Below the pieces are notes generated by a model, which ran no database searches, was not told the origin of the DNA, and saw only the letters and a program-made list of their open reading frames with translations. A DNA stretch of 64,000 nt from positions 2,632,615 to 2,696,614 of the forward strand of contig CM060851.1 in NCBI GenBank assembly GCA_030737835.1, given 5' to 3'. Origin of the DNA: Acorus gramineus. Lineage: Eukaryota; Streptophyta; Magnoliopsida; Acorales; Acoraceae. This document shows positions 37,625 through 50,800 of the stretch, one piece after another (positions within the stretch are counted from its first letter, which is position 1; every line of letters starts with the position of its first letter). The position numbers and the translations under genes were made by a program.

Positions 37625-38094
37625 AATATACCAATATGTATCAAAATGTGAACATCTGAATAATTGTTTGAATTTTTAGACTCATCACAGATTTCTTTTT
37701 ACTAGGTCTAATTAGTTGTCATGGTTGGTCACCATCAAATGACTATATGTATCTTCCATTTCTCTACACACAACAAATAATATCATCAGTATATATGATG
37801 TCTATGAAATACATCAGCCAAAATCAACATATTAAATGGAACCAGAAAAAATATTAAATGGATGATGATGATGCCAATATATATAAACAAATATACACAA
37901 CCATCAAGAAATGAACAAACCTTTCCAAGGGCCATTTATGTCAAGACAAGTGAAACTTATGTGTGCAATTTTAACATGAAAAAAATGTCCCATGAGGGGC
38001 ACCATGGGTAACACAAGTAGGTGCCATCAAGCATCCATCCCCTCCACCCCAAGGGCTGGCAAAAATTCAATGCAATCCCTCCACAAGCTTTTCA

Positions 38095-38530
38095 ATTAAA
38101 AGTTAGTTGGGGTAGTTGCACCCCTCCCCCTCTCTCTCCCTTTTATATTCTCCCCTCCCATCCTCTCCCTTCCCTTCTCATAACACCCCCTCTCTTTCTC
38201 TTTCTCTCTCCCTCTCCTTTTTTGGATTATCCACTATTATCCCTCCTTGGTTCAGATCAATATGAGGACTGACAGTACTCTACCAGATTTCCAGTCCTCC
38301 GTGAAACTGAAGTACGTAAAACTAGGGATACACTACGCGACAACCAACGCGAAGTACCTCCTCCTCACCCCCCTCCTCCTCCTCTCCTTCTCCCACCTCC
38401 CTACCCTCCTCCTCTCCCCAACCTCCCTCCGTGACCGCCTCCTCCCCCTCCTCCTCCTTCGCCCCAGCCCCCTCCCCACCCTCCTCTCCTCCTCTCTCCT
38501 CGTCCTCCTCACCACCCTCTACTTCACCAC
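38095..38530 (+). other. Strand-biased pyrimidine tract across the KCS leader and first codons
   Basis: About 435 bp with long C/T-only stretches on the plus strand, from the putative promoter (cccctccccctctctctccc at 38129-38148 region) through the leader into codons for a Leu/Ser/Pro-rich membrane segment. It may combine a core-promoter Y-patch, common in plants, with codon choice (CTC, TCC, CCC). A possible TATA-like 'tttatatt' lies at about 38141-38148. Confidence 0.6.
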
Positions 38531-41500
38531 TCGCCCCCGCCCCGTCTACCTCCTCGACTTCGCCTGCTACAAACCCTCTGACGCTCTGAAGTGCACCAGG
38601 GAGACCTTCATGGGGTGCTCCTCCGTGGCGGGGGCCTTCACGGAGGAGAACCTGGCCTTCCAGAAGAAGATCCTAGAGAGGTCGGGGCTCGGGCAAGAGA
38701 CATACTTCCCAGAGGCGCTCCTCCGAGTGCCTGCGAATCCGTGCATGGCGGAGGCGAGGAAGGAGGCGGAGGCGGTGATGTTTGGGGCAGTGGATGAGGT
38801 GATGAGGAAGAGTGGGGTGAGGGCCAAGGACATAGGGGTGGTGGTGGTGAACTGCAGCCTCTTCAATCCGACGCCGTCGTTGTCGGCGATGATCGTCAAC
38901 CACTATGGGCTGAGGGGGAATGTCATCACCTACAACCTTGGGGGGATGGGCTGCAGTGCTGGCCTCATCTCCATTGATCTTGCAAAACAGCTTCTTCAGG
39001 TGTGTGTTTGTGTTTGTGTGTGTTTTTGGATCTCTCTCTCTCTCTCTCTATCTATCTCCTTTGATGTTATTGTTAGGGTTTGTTTTATTCACAATAACTT
39101 TAGTTTTTTTTTTTTAATGTGAATTGCATGAACTTCACCTAAAGAAATGTTTCTCATGTAAATTGTTTTCTAACATGTTTAGAAATATGTTAAGACTCAG
39201 CTTTTATTTTTGCAGAAATAGAAAAAATTAAACTCGTTTTCAAATGGTTATGGAAAAATCTGCTAAATTAAAAATTATTTATTTTTTAATACAAAAAATA
39301 GGATTTTTAAGCTCTCTGGGTAACAGGTTTTATTAAGTTAATAGTATAAAATCACACTTTTCAAACGTTTTTTTCAAACCAAAACAGTGAATTGAATCTT
39401 TGTAGTACCACTCCGAGCCTTTTGTGATCCAGTATTGTGAATAAAACAAGGAAGATGACACATCACATTGAGTCATGCATGTAAGTCCAAAATAACCATT
39501 TTTATTATCTTATCAAAATAAAATGATCACGGGAAGTCACCTCCCCCCAAAAGTGATTCGGATGACATGGTGTTAAATTTTAAAAAATGATCTTTCTGTT
39601 TGATTCATGTTTTCATGGATAAGCTTTTTTATAAGAGCGCGTCTCTCCTACTAAGTATTCCTTTAACCCATCATAAAATAAAAAAAATAAAAAAAAAATC
39701 AGTGTTTGGTTGATCCCACCAATCTAGGTCGACCAATCTTGATCGTCATTTTAAGTTTTGAGCAACCGAACTTAGTCGTCATTTCTGATTTTGGACGATC
39801 GAAATTGATCGAATAGGATCCAAAATTATATTTACCTATTATTTGTAAACAAATAAATTTTTGAGTTTATCCATCATTTTCTACATTTATTCTTTTATCC
39901 AAACAACAGCTAAGGGACTGAAAAAAATGTAAGTATGTATACTTTCAATTAATTTAATTTTTTATAGAAAAATGTTTTATTAGACAAATATATATCATTT
40001 TTAAGCTTCGTTTGAATTCGTAGTTAAGCATATTCTTTGTTTGAAAACAAAAAAATATACCAGTTGATCCAAACACATTTTATATTTGGCTTTTGAAAAT
40101 TTGTCCGTCACTCATGTAAAAAAAAATTGTTCTTATGTTATACATTTAAGAATAATGATTGATTCTCCTTACATTACAACTCAGACTTGGAGTGTCATGA
40201 AGGATCCTAGGAGAATACACGTCATGCAAGTAGGTTTCAAAGAAAAAAAATTATAAACTTTATCACAAACCCTATTTGACTAAGTTCGGTTGCTCGAAAT
40301 CTGAAATAACGACCAAGTTAGGTCGCCCAAAATATGAAATGACAACTAAATTCGGTTGCCCAAAACTTAATGTGACGACCAAATTTGATCGAACTGGTCG
40401 AATCGGTGGGAACAGAAAAAAAAACACTATTTTTTTTTTATTGGTGGATTAAGAGAAATATTTGATGGGGATAGACGTGCCCTTTTTATCATTCAAAATT
40501 CTTTTAAGGGTGTATGTACAAAAAAAAAAAAAAATGTTCATATGAAGCTTCCTTACTGTTATTAATGCAGCCATGTGGGTTGGGGGGAATGGTGGCTCAG
40601 CTACAGCTACCAACTGCCAACCACAACCAAAATTTCTCTTGCCATTAATTTTTTTTTTTTTTTTGGATAGTTCTCTCAGCTCATTCAATTCATATTGCTG
40701 TTTCATTGACTTCGTATTATTTTGAGCGTTGTTACACGCAACCTGTGTGGGCAATTATATAAACAGTTCATTTACCTTCACAACTATCCAACGAGGTGTA
40801 TACATTTTTAGATGGAACATATACCTCGTTTTTTTTTTATATTTGTTTAAAATATGTCATTTCATTCAAAATGGTGTGATATATATTTATTATCAAAACA
40901 TATACTTATTAAACGAAATTTACTATTTTTAAAAATTTAAAACATATACATACTATCTTTAGGACTGTCCTAACATTATTTTATTTTATTTTATTTTTTT
41001 GGACAAGTTGGGAGTTTTTGGACAAACCCTTTTCAAGTTCTCTTGCGATTTGTAGCCCATGTGGTGGGTCTATCTATCACTCTTTATCTTTATGTTACAT
41101 TACCTTTTCTACTTTTACTACCTCAGATAGCTACTTGGTCACATGTGATTAGTTATTCAAATGGTTATCCCCAATTCAACAACTAATATTTTCCAGACAG
41201 TTAATATTATAAAACACTGTTACAACCAATCATAACCCTAAACCTTAAACCTTGAATGTATGTCTAGTTAGAATGTTATCCGTGAATGATGTTTTTGAGC
41301 AATGAAAATTTGGTCTTTAAGGTACACCCGAACACCTATGCACTGGTGGTGAGCATGGAGAACATAACCCTAAACTGGTACTTTGGCAACAACCGCTCGA
41401 TGCTCGTCTCCAACTGCCTCTTCCGAATGGGCGGTGCGGCCACCCTCCTCACCAACCGTTCCTCCGACCGCTCTCGCTCCAAGTACCGCCTCGTCCACAC

Positions 41501-42113
41501 CGTCCGCACCCACAAGGGCTCCGACGATCGCTCCTATGGTTGCGTCTTCCAACAAGAGGACGACACGGGCCGCGTGGGTGTCGCCCTCTCCAAAGACCTA
41601 ATGGCCGTGGCGGGCGAGGCCCTCAAGACCAACATCACCACCCTCGGCCCGCTCGTCCTCCCCGTGTCCGAACAACTCATGTTCGCCGCAACCCTAGCCG
41701 CCCGAAGGGTGTTCAACATGAAGATCGCGCCTTACATCCCGGACTTCAAGATGGCGTTCGAGCACTTCTGCATACACGCTGGGGGGCGGGCCGTGCTAGA
41801 TGAGCTCGAGAAGAACCTTGGCCTGCGCGAGGAGCACATGGAGCCGTCGAGGATGACATTGTACCGGTTCGGGAACACATCGAGCAGCTCGCTCTGGTAC
41901 GAGCTCGCGTACGAGGAGGCGAAGGGGAGGATCAAGAAGGGCGATAGAACGTGGCAGATCGCGTTCGGGTCTGGATTCAAGTGCAACAGCGCGGTGTGGC
42001 AGGCCCTGAGGACCATCGATCCCAAAGAGGACGGGAACCCTTGGACGGACGAGATCGACTCGTTCCCCGTCGACGTGCCGAAGGTGGCGGCCGTCAAAGG
42101 AGGATCTTCATGA
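38262..42113 (+). CDS. 3-ketoacyl-CoA synthase (very-long-chain fatty acid elongase, KCS11/KCS4-like)
   Basis: Two exons, 38262-38999 and 41322-42113, join in phase 0 to 509 residues, the usual KCS length. The start is the ATG at 38262 ([20 protein letters not shown]); an upstream in-frame codon at 38247 is TTG, not ATG. KCS condenses malonyl-CoA with acyl-CoA as the first step of the ER fatty acid elongase, feeding waxes, cutin/suberin and sphingolipids. Two N-terminal hydrophobic segments (about 32-52 and 68-86) anchor it. The catalytic triad is intact: Cys231 (GGMGCSAG), His398 (CIHAGG) and Asn431 (RFGNTSS), close to positions 223/391/424 of FAE1. The sequence GSFTEEN-type region and GFKCNSAVW motif are typical. 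Overall it reads closest to the KCS11/4/17 group. The exons are GC-rich; the 2.3-kb intron is AT-rich and holds transposons. Confidence 0.97.
39635..40482. mobile_element. Foldback Mutator-like element in the KCS intron
   Basis: Ends GAGCGCGTCTCTCC and inverted GGGCACGTCTATCC match at 11 of 14. Inside, long inverted arms (about 39690-39810 against 40275-40430) share 'aagttttg.gcaaccgaa.tta' and 'gatcg' words. Flanks TTTTTATAA (39626-39634) and TTTTTATCA (40483-40491) match at 8 of 9, fitting a 9-bp target-site duplication. No coding capacity. Confidence 0.7.
40745..40985. mobile_element. AT-rich MITE family, copy in the KCS intron
   Basis: Contains 'atccaacgaggtgtata', 'gaacatatacctcgtt', 'tatttattatcaaaacatata' and ends near 'aggactgtcctaacatta'. 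The same words appear at 51959-52230. Limits are approximate. Confidence 0.5.
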
Positions 42114-42130
42114 GATGGACGTGTTTTTTT

Positions 42131-42161
<31 letters not shown>

Positions 42162-43589
42162 TGTATTGTTGGACAATTGGTTATCAAATATTAGTCGGTG
42201 GTTTATGAATGTTTTGATGAGAAACGGTTCATTAGTGTTTGTTTGGTGAATTGTAATACTGATTCTCTTGTGAGAGGAAAGAAAATTTTCAGGGTATGTG
42301 TAAATTACCTATTATCAATATAACTGAAATGTTCAGCATTTACATTTTACAAGTTATAATTCAGGATAAAGAGTTATAATTCACACCATATCTATTTCAG
42401 AATAAGGGTGTGTTTGACAAAAAATTTTGGATTTTAACTTTTTTTTAAACTAAAAGCTATTACCAAACAGGTTATCTCGTAATCTATGTTTCATAAAACA
42501 ATCATCATCATTACATCCTCAAAAGATGTGCATAAAACAGTTAAAAATAATTTTTTAAATTGTCTTTTCAAACGCACCCCAAAAGTTATACTAGAAGTTA
42601 GATTTTTTATGCGCAAATTGTATATACTTCACAACTATATATAGAAAATTTATCAATTTATAAAAAAAATATTAAAACATGTCAGGTCTGTAAAAAGGAA
42701 AAGTGTACTCTCTTTAACATTTTACTTTTTTTTTCATTTTATTTTATTTTGCGTGAGATAGTATATACAGTTCACATATACTTATTATTTTACAAAGGTA
42801 CATGTTGTGCTTCATTGTATATAAGACTGTCCCTTATTTTTTTTTAAATCAAACCACAAGGAGAAATACATTAGGACAACCTGCTGATATACATTAAAAA
42901 TGCATGTCAGCTGTTGAAGGAGATAGTTTGGTCTATGACTGACAATTCAATTGCTTGTTTGGAAATCACTTCAATGATTTGTTTGGAGATCACTTCAATG
43001 AACTGTAATATGTATCATGCAAGACTTCAATGGATTCTAATGGTGTGTATTAAGGAAGATTTCAATGACCTGCAAATCTGCAATGATGTATTATGCAAGA
43101 TTTCACTACATATAATAATAAACTGATGTGCATTTCATTGTGTATAATGATGGGGGGTCACCCCAGATTATACAATTCTTAGTGGAAAACTATCAGAACA
43201 AGTAAACTCCATAAGTCCATTTTAAGCAAACCTCCCACTTTTATTCTGACTAAAAGGTAAAAGATATAATGACAAAAAAAAATTGACTGATTTCGTGACA
43301 TGATTTGGATCGATCACAAAAGTGATAGACTGACATGTGCTCTTATGATTAGTCCAAAATAAACTTGGATCATCAAAATTGATCAAATTTTGGATAACTG
43401 AATCAGCACCCGACCAAAAAGATCTAGTGTAAAATCATAATCTACCTGGTAGACTTAAATATAATCATGAATGACAAACACAATATATGCATAGGCCCTG
43501 CCCTGTTAGTAACCAATTTTTAAAAACAACTTTTTCATAAAAGGGACTAACCAATTTTTTTCCATAAAACCTTTCACCTGGTTGTACCA
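42114..43589. other. KCS 3' region and intergenic spacer
   Basis: A (GT)n microsatellite of about 13 repeats (about 42136-42161) lies 25 bp after the KCS stop, probably in its 3' UTR. Further pieces of the AT-rich MITE family occur at about 42600-42840. Short direct repeats of 'gatttgtttggaaatcacttcaatga' type occur at 42950-43000. No gene seen. Confidence 0.6.
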
Positions 43590-44165
43590 GAACAAGTTGC
43601 TTACAAAGGCATTATAGAGCGAAATGAGCGCCCAATAATGATACAACATGTATGTTGTGTCGTACTGCAGAAGAGACCATGAAGCACATTTTCATTACGT
43701 GACCGATGATTCATCAGATTTGGTTTTGGTTGGCTGCTGCGACTGGTATGGTGACGAACCTCACCCCATTGGAGGGGATGTGGTTGGCGGGAAAGAAATG
43801 GAGAGAGAGAGGAGAGAGAGAAGAAGCATGACAGCAAAAATAACATTCGTGGTTGGCTGTGTTGTGGCCCTTTAGGTTAACACATAATGATGTCACCTTC
43901 AAAGGGGCGGTGTGTTACATGAAGAACATGTGGGAATTGATTATTAGATTCATCAAGGATTGGAGAGATTTTGTGCGGGGGCCGCTTGTGTGATGTATTT
44001 GGGGAGAAGAATTGTGGTCGAGTAGTCGTTTGGTGGTGTGTCCTTGTGGGGGTCTAGGCTACAGCAGATAACTCTTCTACTTTGGCCTAACCCCATTTTT
44101 TGGGCATCATGTCATCGTTAATTCTCTTTATCTTTTGTATTGAGTGTTCTCTTCTCTTTAATAAA
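43590..44165 (+). mobile_element. Degenerate LINE 3' end
   Basis: Plus-strand frames give CRRDHEAHFHYVT, like the Cys/His-rich zf-RVT end of plant LINE reverse transcriptase (C..C...E...H....C), then VCYMKNMWELIIRFIKDWRD, typical of its last residues. It closes with 'ttttgtattgagtg...ctttaataaaatt', as LINE 3' UTRs often do. Frames are broken and the RT core is missing. A GA-rich microsatellite interrupts the middle. Confidence 0.6.
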
Positions 44166-44882
44166 ATTGAGATATTGACTTTTAACATATAAAACCTAAA
44201 ATTCAAAATCAAAAGCTAAAGTTCAAGAAAATGGTTTGAAACGATTGTCTGGAAAACTGATTTTGTAAAGTCTGAATAAGTATGACAGTTGGTTCCAAAT
44301 GGGGCTCGAGTGACCTCTAATGCTCCCATTTTGCCCTTACGAACAATCTTCCCATATCAAAACATCACTTCCCACCTCTCCCTGAGCAACTATTCCTACT
44401 AGTCAAATTTGTGAAGGTGCTACAAGAAAGAGAAACCTTATGACAGCAGAACAAATGGATACATATATGTTTCCAGTGACCACGTTTCTGTTGAATAGGA
44501 TATCTGAATTGGTGAACCTAGTTTCAGAGAGAGTTGTTATTTTCTGCCAAGGCAAAGTTTTTTTTTTTCACTTGCTAAACCACTAATGTTTTCAGTGTAC
44601 AAATAATCAAAATATGTGATCATATAAGGAAGAGATGAATGAAACCAGGGTGAGGTGATGTGACGAAATTAGAGTATTAAACAGTGAGCAAAATCACAAG
44701 CATCTCAGGGTGTAAATACACATGTTTGTGATATTGTGTTCAAGATGAAAATCTACTATAAAGCACATAAAACATACAGACTACGTGTCACTTACCAGTG
44801 AGTTGAGTTGAATGGTTCCCATCAGCAACTTCAGAGTCATGGCTTCACCCTAAGCCACAACCAAATGAATCTTCCATGCATC

Positions 44883-47800
44883 TCACATGCCCCAAATTCC
44901 TCGGGTTGTGACTGGTTTGTTGGTCGGTCTGGCAGTCAGCTCATAGAGAATCCTGGCGAAGGTTTCAGAATGCTTCCCGTCAGTCAATACTATCTCTGCG
45001 AATGCATGCTCATAAGCTAGAAGCATAGCCTTGTTCTGAGGCTCAGAAACCAGGCTCTCCAATATCATTGCTGCTTTCCTGCAGACCTCAGGCACGGGGT
45101 GTGGAGCCTTGACCACCTTTAGAAGTCTGTCTACAGCCCTATATCAAATAAATACAGGAACAAAAATAAAAACTTCAACACGAAACTCATAAAAAAAGTG
45201 AGAAATTTACAGTATGAAAATATGATCTGGGTAGTTCTGTGGATGGCCAAATAATTGTTTTTTCATGACTCTTCTTTCATGCAGAAGCAGAGTTAGAGAA
45301 AAGAATTACCATCGCTCACTTGCAAGTTTTAGCCTGCAATCCATATTAATTTCTGCGAGGTTATAGAGTGCCCCAACTGCGGCTGATTGTGCATCTACTG
45401 CTTGTAAACTTAAAAGATCGACTAACCGCCTGTATATCTGTAAAGAACCATCAGAGAACTTACAAGTTTAATAATTTACATGATAAAGTAACATGATTTT
45501 GGGTCGAGATAAAAAGGAGACAAATCAAATATGGTTGTAGATGCAGAGATGTAGAAAAATGACAAACACGTATCTCTACCTGTGGGGCAAAAGGAAGAAG
45601 AAAAGCCTCATTGTCTGGATTTATAATCAGGCGACCAAGCATTTCAGCAGCTGCACAATGCCAAGCTTTCATTGAAGATCCTAGCATCCCCATGATTGCT
45701 TGGACTGCACGTTTCTCTCTGAAAATGATTATATTCATGTCTGTGGTCAGCAACTATCAATTAAACACCACAGAAGAAACTTTTAATCACTATCATCAAA
45801 TCAAAAACCCTTCTGTTATAGCTTAAGGTTGGATTTATATGTACACAAGTAGTTTCTAATAAAATTCTTACGTCATTTTGATAAAAGAAGGCTTGGACGA
45901 GCTGAAAATCCGAAGGTCCAGCAATGGTGCTAAATTTACAATTGTCTCGAGTGCATTTGTTACAAGTTCCTCATCCTCTGTCCACACGAGAAGACTAGAG
46001 GCATGTTAGACATCATAATTATACAAAATTAACAATATATTCTATGATCTTAGTTTCTCCCACAAGAAGTACAAATGTCTCAAGTGGAACTTATTAACCA
46101 ATAGCCATAATTACATCATTGCACCAGGCTAAAAAACACAACTTTTTCATTACTGGGTCGAGACTAGTGCTTCAGTAAATACGCATGCTTATTAGGATAC
46201 ATATTGGTTTTACTATTTTGCATTTCCCTTTGCCTAACAAATTTCTTAGAGATTTACAAAACCAAAAACAAAAAGTAAAATTTAAAAAGGTAAAATAAAA
46301 AAAGTCTAATCATACGGTTGGATGTATAATTAATTATTTTTGAGGAAACAATCAATTTGTTGAGTGGGGGGGTTGAACCCACGCCCTTTCAGAAAATATA
46401 GATAACTGTCCCCACTTTTCATCTATATAGAATTCTCCCTTTACAAAAAAACCTTGCCTGGGAATATATAACCAGTACCAGACTACCAGCTTAATACCAC
46501 TAGCGGTATCATTTCCAAATATCAACAAATTAGACTGACTGTAAGCTTTTTGTTCAGTTTCTCATGGAGCCATACCTATATATTTGACAAAAAAAAAGCG
46601 TGTTAATCACTGATATTATTATGTAACATATATCAGTATATTCCAATTATTTTTCCAATCTTGTTCTCTATGATTAAGCTTTTGTTTTGATGCTCCTCTT
46701 TTTTTTCTTTTTTCTTTTTTGAAAAATTGGTAGGAACCCTACCTTCCTACCACCTTTCATTCTTGATGAGTTCTGATACAGCAGGTTTTTTTTCTTTTGA
46801 GGAAAAGATAGGGACCCGGCCAGTCGGCCACCAAATTTCATTTAAGAAATATGGATACAGTACCAAGAAAAAATAAAGGAAGAAGCAAAACAAAATTTGT
46901 ACCAAAAAAGGACTAATAAGACCAACAAAATGAAATCCATAGATGAGCCGTCTACAGAAGATCCTCAAGAAAATCACGAACAAGGAGACCCTAAAACGCA
47001 TTCTCCCCTATTGACCCCCAAAATCATAAGATCTAACAGCATGGAAAATCAGCCACTAATCACCAGTCTACTCTAAAGCAGGTTCATTCTTTGAGCCCCA
47101 TGCAGATCTTCGCCCAATCCTTGATGAAATGTAGTGTACTCTCCCAGGTATTCTCAAACTATGCGGTGATTCCCTTGAGATTTTCAATTCTCATGATTGA
47201 AGAATGATATCATATTTCTTTCAAAAAAGGTGTGAGTATAATTAAAAAGAAGTAGAAGAGGCCATGGTAAGGTACTCCTGCTAGCAGGACAAAGAATGGC
47301 CACTTTGTATAAAAAAAATGCCAAAAGTTGGAATCATATCCAGCCTCTCCCCTCCCAGCATCTTATTATATGCAGAAGCATGTTAAATGATGGTCATTTT
47401 TTTGAACCCAGTTATCTTCAAGTTTTTATCTACACTTTGCATAATCTTATTCTAATAGATTTTCAGCTTCCACACAAATTTGGTTTGTCCTTTTTTCTGA
47501 AGTTATCCAAGTGGCTATTAAATTCCATTCAGGCCTACCAAAATTTTTCGCATTTCTAAAATTTACTTAAGATGTGGACCATGTGGTATTGTGGTATATG
47601 GTCATGGTGGTCATTTTGTCCATGCTTATTTATTAGTTGTTGCTTTTAACCCCCAAGCTTGAGGCCATGTGTTCAAATCTACAGCTAGGTTGAGCTTATT
47701 CACCTAGATGTACCAATGTCACACTACATCTCACTCTTATCACATAAAACACATTCCTCGCAGGCTAACACATACACACCATGCCAAGAGATCACATCAT

Positions 47801-50800
47801 CTGTGACAGTGTTGTACCTCATGCCATACTGAATACATTCTACCAGATTATATTCTAATTCTATGTACAATTACGAACACCAATCCAAGTACTAATTCCA
47901 AATCGCTATGATGCATCAGCGACAGACAATTAAACATTGCAAAAGTTACAAATCCATGTTAATGCCAAAAGGCCAGAAAAAAGAATTATATCTTGCAGAC
48001 TTAATCAATTTATGCCCTTTCAGCAAGCGGGGAAAAGAGAATCACAAGTTGTTCATTTATAAATTATATAGTTATCTCTCACTTACTTTTTGCACAATCA
48101 AAGACTTCAAGCGAAAGAATGGAAAACCATAAAATCTTTCATTGAACAAATGCGTCTAAGAAGAATGCACCAAGGACTGAATTCAGAATTTATTCATTTC
48201 TGAATCAAGAGGCACATAAATGATGTTTGAAAAGAGCCAAAAATTCAATACTTCAAAGGAACAGAACTTTAGATATGGAAAACAATTAATCCAGAAGTAC
48301 TTAAAGATTAGTTGCTATGACCTGTATTTTGATCGTCAACACACTGGAACACTGACTCTAAGCAGTGCCTGTGTTGAGCCATAATCATCTCATTCTCTGG
48401 CATGAATGAGAAGTTGCGGATGATATTTGAAGCAGCAACAGCACACTGCTGCCTCTCTGCCCTTCCATCCTCATCCAGGTTAAAAAGACCTTCTTCATCA
48501 TACCACCATTCTGAGAACCGCTGTCTTTTCCCCTTGCTAACGGAGGCATCAGTTTTTGAACCATTTCCAGGTCTGCAAAAAAATATACCAAATATGAAGC
48601 TTTTAAAAAGGAACAAATAAATAGTGAACTCTGAGGTCAGAATCGTACAAAGAGAGTACCCGAGGTGTGACAAGACATCATTTGAGCCCAGTGCATCAAA
48701 CTCGTTACCAAACCCTGTCACTAAAGAATTTGCACCCAATAACCTAAGTCTTGGTGGCTTTGTATAATCTTTAGGAAGAGCTATGTCACGCCAATCATCA
48801 ATCTGAAAAGCCACAAAATATCAATGCCAAAAATATATAATTTAGCAATCCAAAGAAATCCCGAATGATTGAAAGCAAAGCAGAGATCATCCATACTTCC
48901 CTAAAAACATCCAATAATTAGGATTCTTTCGTCTCCCACAATAAATGTTTAAATTCTGTTAACGAAAGACTAAAAGTAACTTTATATATGAATTTTTCTA
49001 TTTAAAGAATTTAAAAGCATGAAACTCTATGAGATTATTTAGCACATGTTAATGACCCTATCATATAGGAGAACAATATTTAAGAATAAACCTCTGCTGA
49101 TCATGGGTTTCTAGGACAAACTTAAAAGAAAAGTTATCACAAGTATTGGAGCAGATAATTTCCTATAAAGTGTAACACTGTCGGTTTAACCTACATATCT
49201 TATGGTAAAAAATTCCATAAATTTAAAGTTGAATAACCCAGGTTACTTTTTACTTTTTGTCCTTTTTGAGGAAAGCAACGAGTTCAGACATTTTATAAAT
49301 AGTTTCACAATGTAACAAATGTGTTCTTTGTTTGAATATGACCACACCCTTTCCAGATTTTTTTCCTGGCAACAAAAGTCTCCCACTTCACTGCATCATA
49401 ATCAGTCCCAACCTTGTCCCTGCCTACCATGATCACTTTCAGTAATTTCACTCCATAATGCAGACAATTAGGGACCCCTGGAATCTCCAGAAGATGAAAT
49501 GGATGCATAAAATGAGAGAAGAAGAAAAGCAGAAAAATAACCTACAACTTGAAGAAGAGCATCCAGAAGTCCTGGGATTTTGGCAAGAGGAGTGGCGTCT
49601 CTGCGCATGTCGTCCTTCTCTTTGAAGGATAACAAAGTGAGGGTATTCAATGCCCACGTCAATTCACTTTTTAATCCACTCTGCAGAGCCAGGACTATTC
49701 GTTTGTTGTTCTGTTCTGAAAAATAATATATTATCAATAAAAAGAGCTTCCATGCATCCAAGGTCACTATTGAAAATAAAATAAATAAGTACACTGAAGG
49801 TCTAAAGGGGTATATTATATACTGCATACATTTTAGCAAAATTACATTGCTTCTAACCTTTTTATACAAAATGTGGTCATCGCCTTAATTTAGTTCCTTT
49901 AGAAGCAAGGAAAAATACTCTTAATTAAAAACTGCACATTTCTTATTTAAAAATAATGAAAAATTTCAAAGAAAGAACAATCCATCCCAAACATAATGAG
50001 GATGCCCCACTTTATACATTCCCCATGCTTTAAGACAAAGTAATGCTCGAAACATGCTGATTTTCCTTTCAAATTCCTTTCATTCCTTACCAACCAAAGC
50101 AGTGACCCTCTTCTCATTGAAATGATGAAAATAGCTTCCCATTTGCTGGAGAGAGATGAACATGACCATTTTGCCCAAATATAGAGATGTTTTCCATGCT
50201 TCTTCTCAAAATGGGCACCTTGAAAATAGATATCAAATCTTATATTGACCAAAAGTTCCTGAAGTTTTACATATATTATCACTACAGTTATCTTTAGGCC
50301 TCACTAATGAATGTCATCCGAATGCTTCTGGTATCCCTCACATAGAGTTTCATTTTACCAGTAAGCTCTATAGTTCCTTGCAATCCTAAGTATTCATTAC
50401 ATAACACTCAAATAATACAAAAAATAAATGAAATGTTGATCCAGAATACGAAAAAGTATTTAACCTTTAAAATCAACTAGCTCCTCTACCACTAGGTCAC
50501 CAACATCATCAGATGGAGTGACAATGACTGTGATAAATGATAATATAGCAGAACATGTGAAGGCCCACCAATGAATGTGTAACTTTCAATATCGAAGGTA
50601 AATTTTTCAAGTGCTAACTGCTAACATGATTCCATTGTGTTATTAAAATGTTTTGAGTCATTTAACTTATGAGATGAGGACAGTTATTGAAATTTAGAAA
50701 CATAAAAATATTTTACGTATTATAACAAGGAATTAATTAGTGGGGCTCAAAATCGTGTTGCTCCGCATTAGGATTTGGAAATATCGGAGGAAAGAAGAAC

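Noticed and set aside
46370-46400. B-box-like 'ggttgaaccc' segment
   Set aside because: A lone GGTTCAACCC-like match on the minus strand without an A box, tail or duplication.
47590-47700. Possible SINE head ('tgttcaaatct' after a T-rich stretch)
   Set aside because: A-box match is poor and no A tail or target-site duplication could be found.
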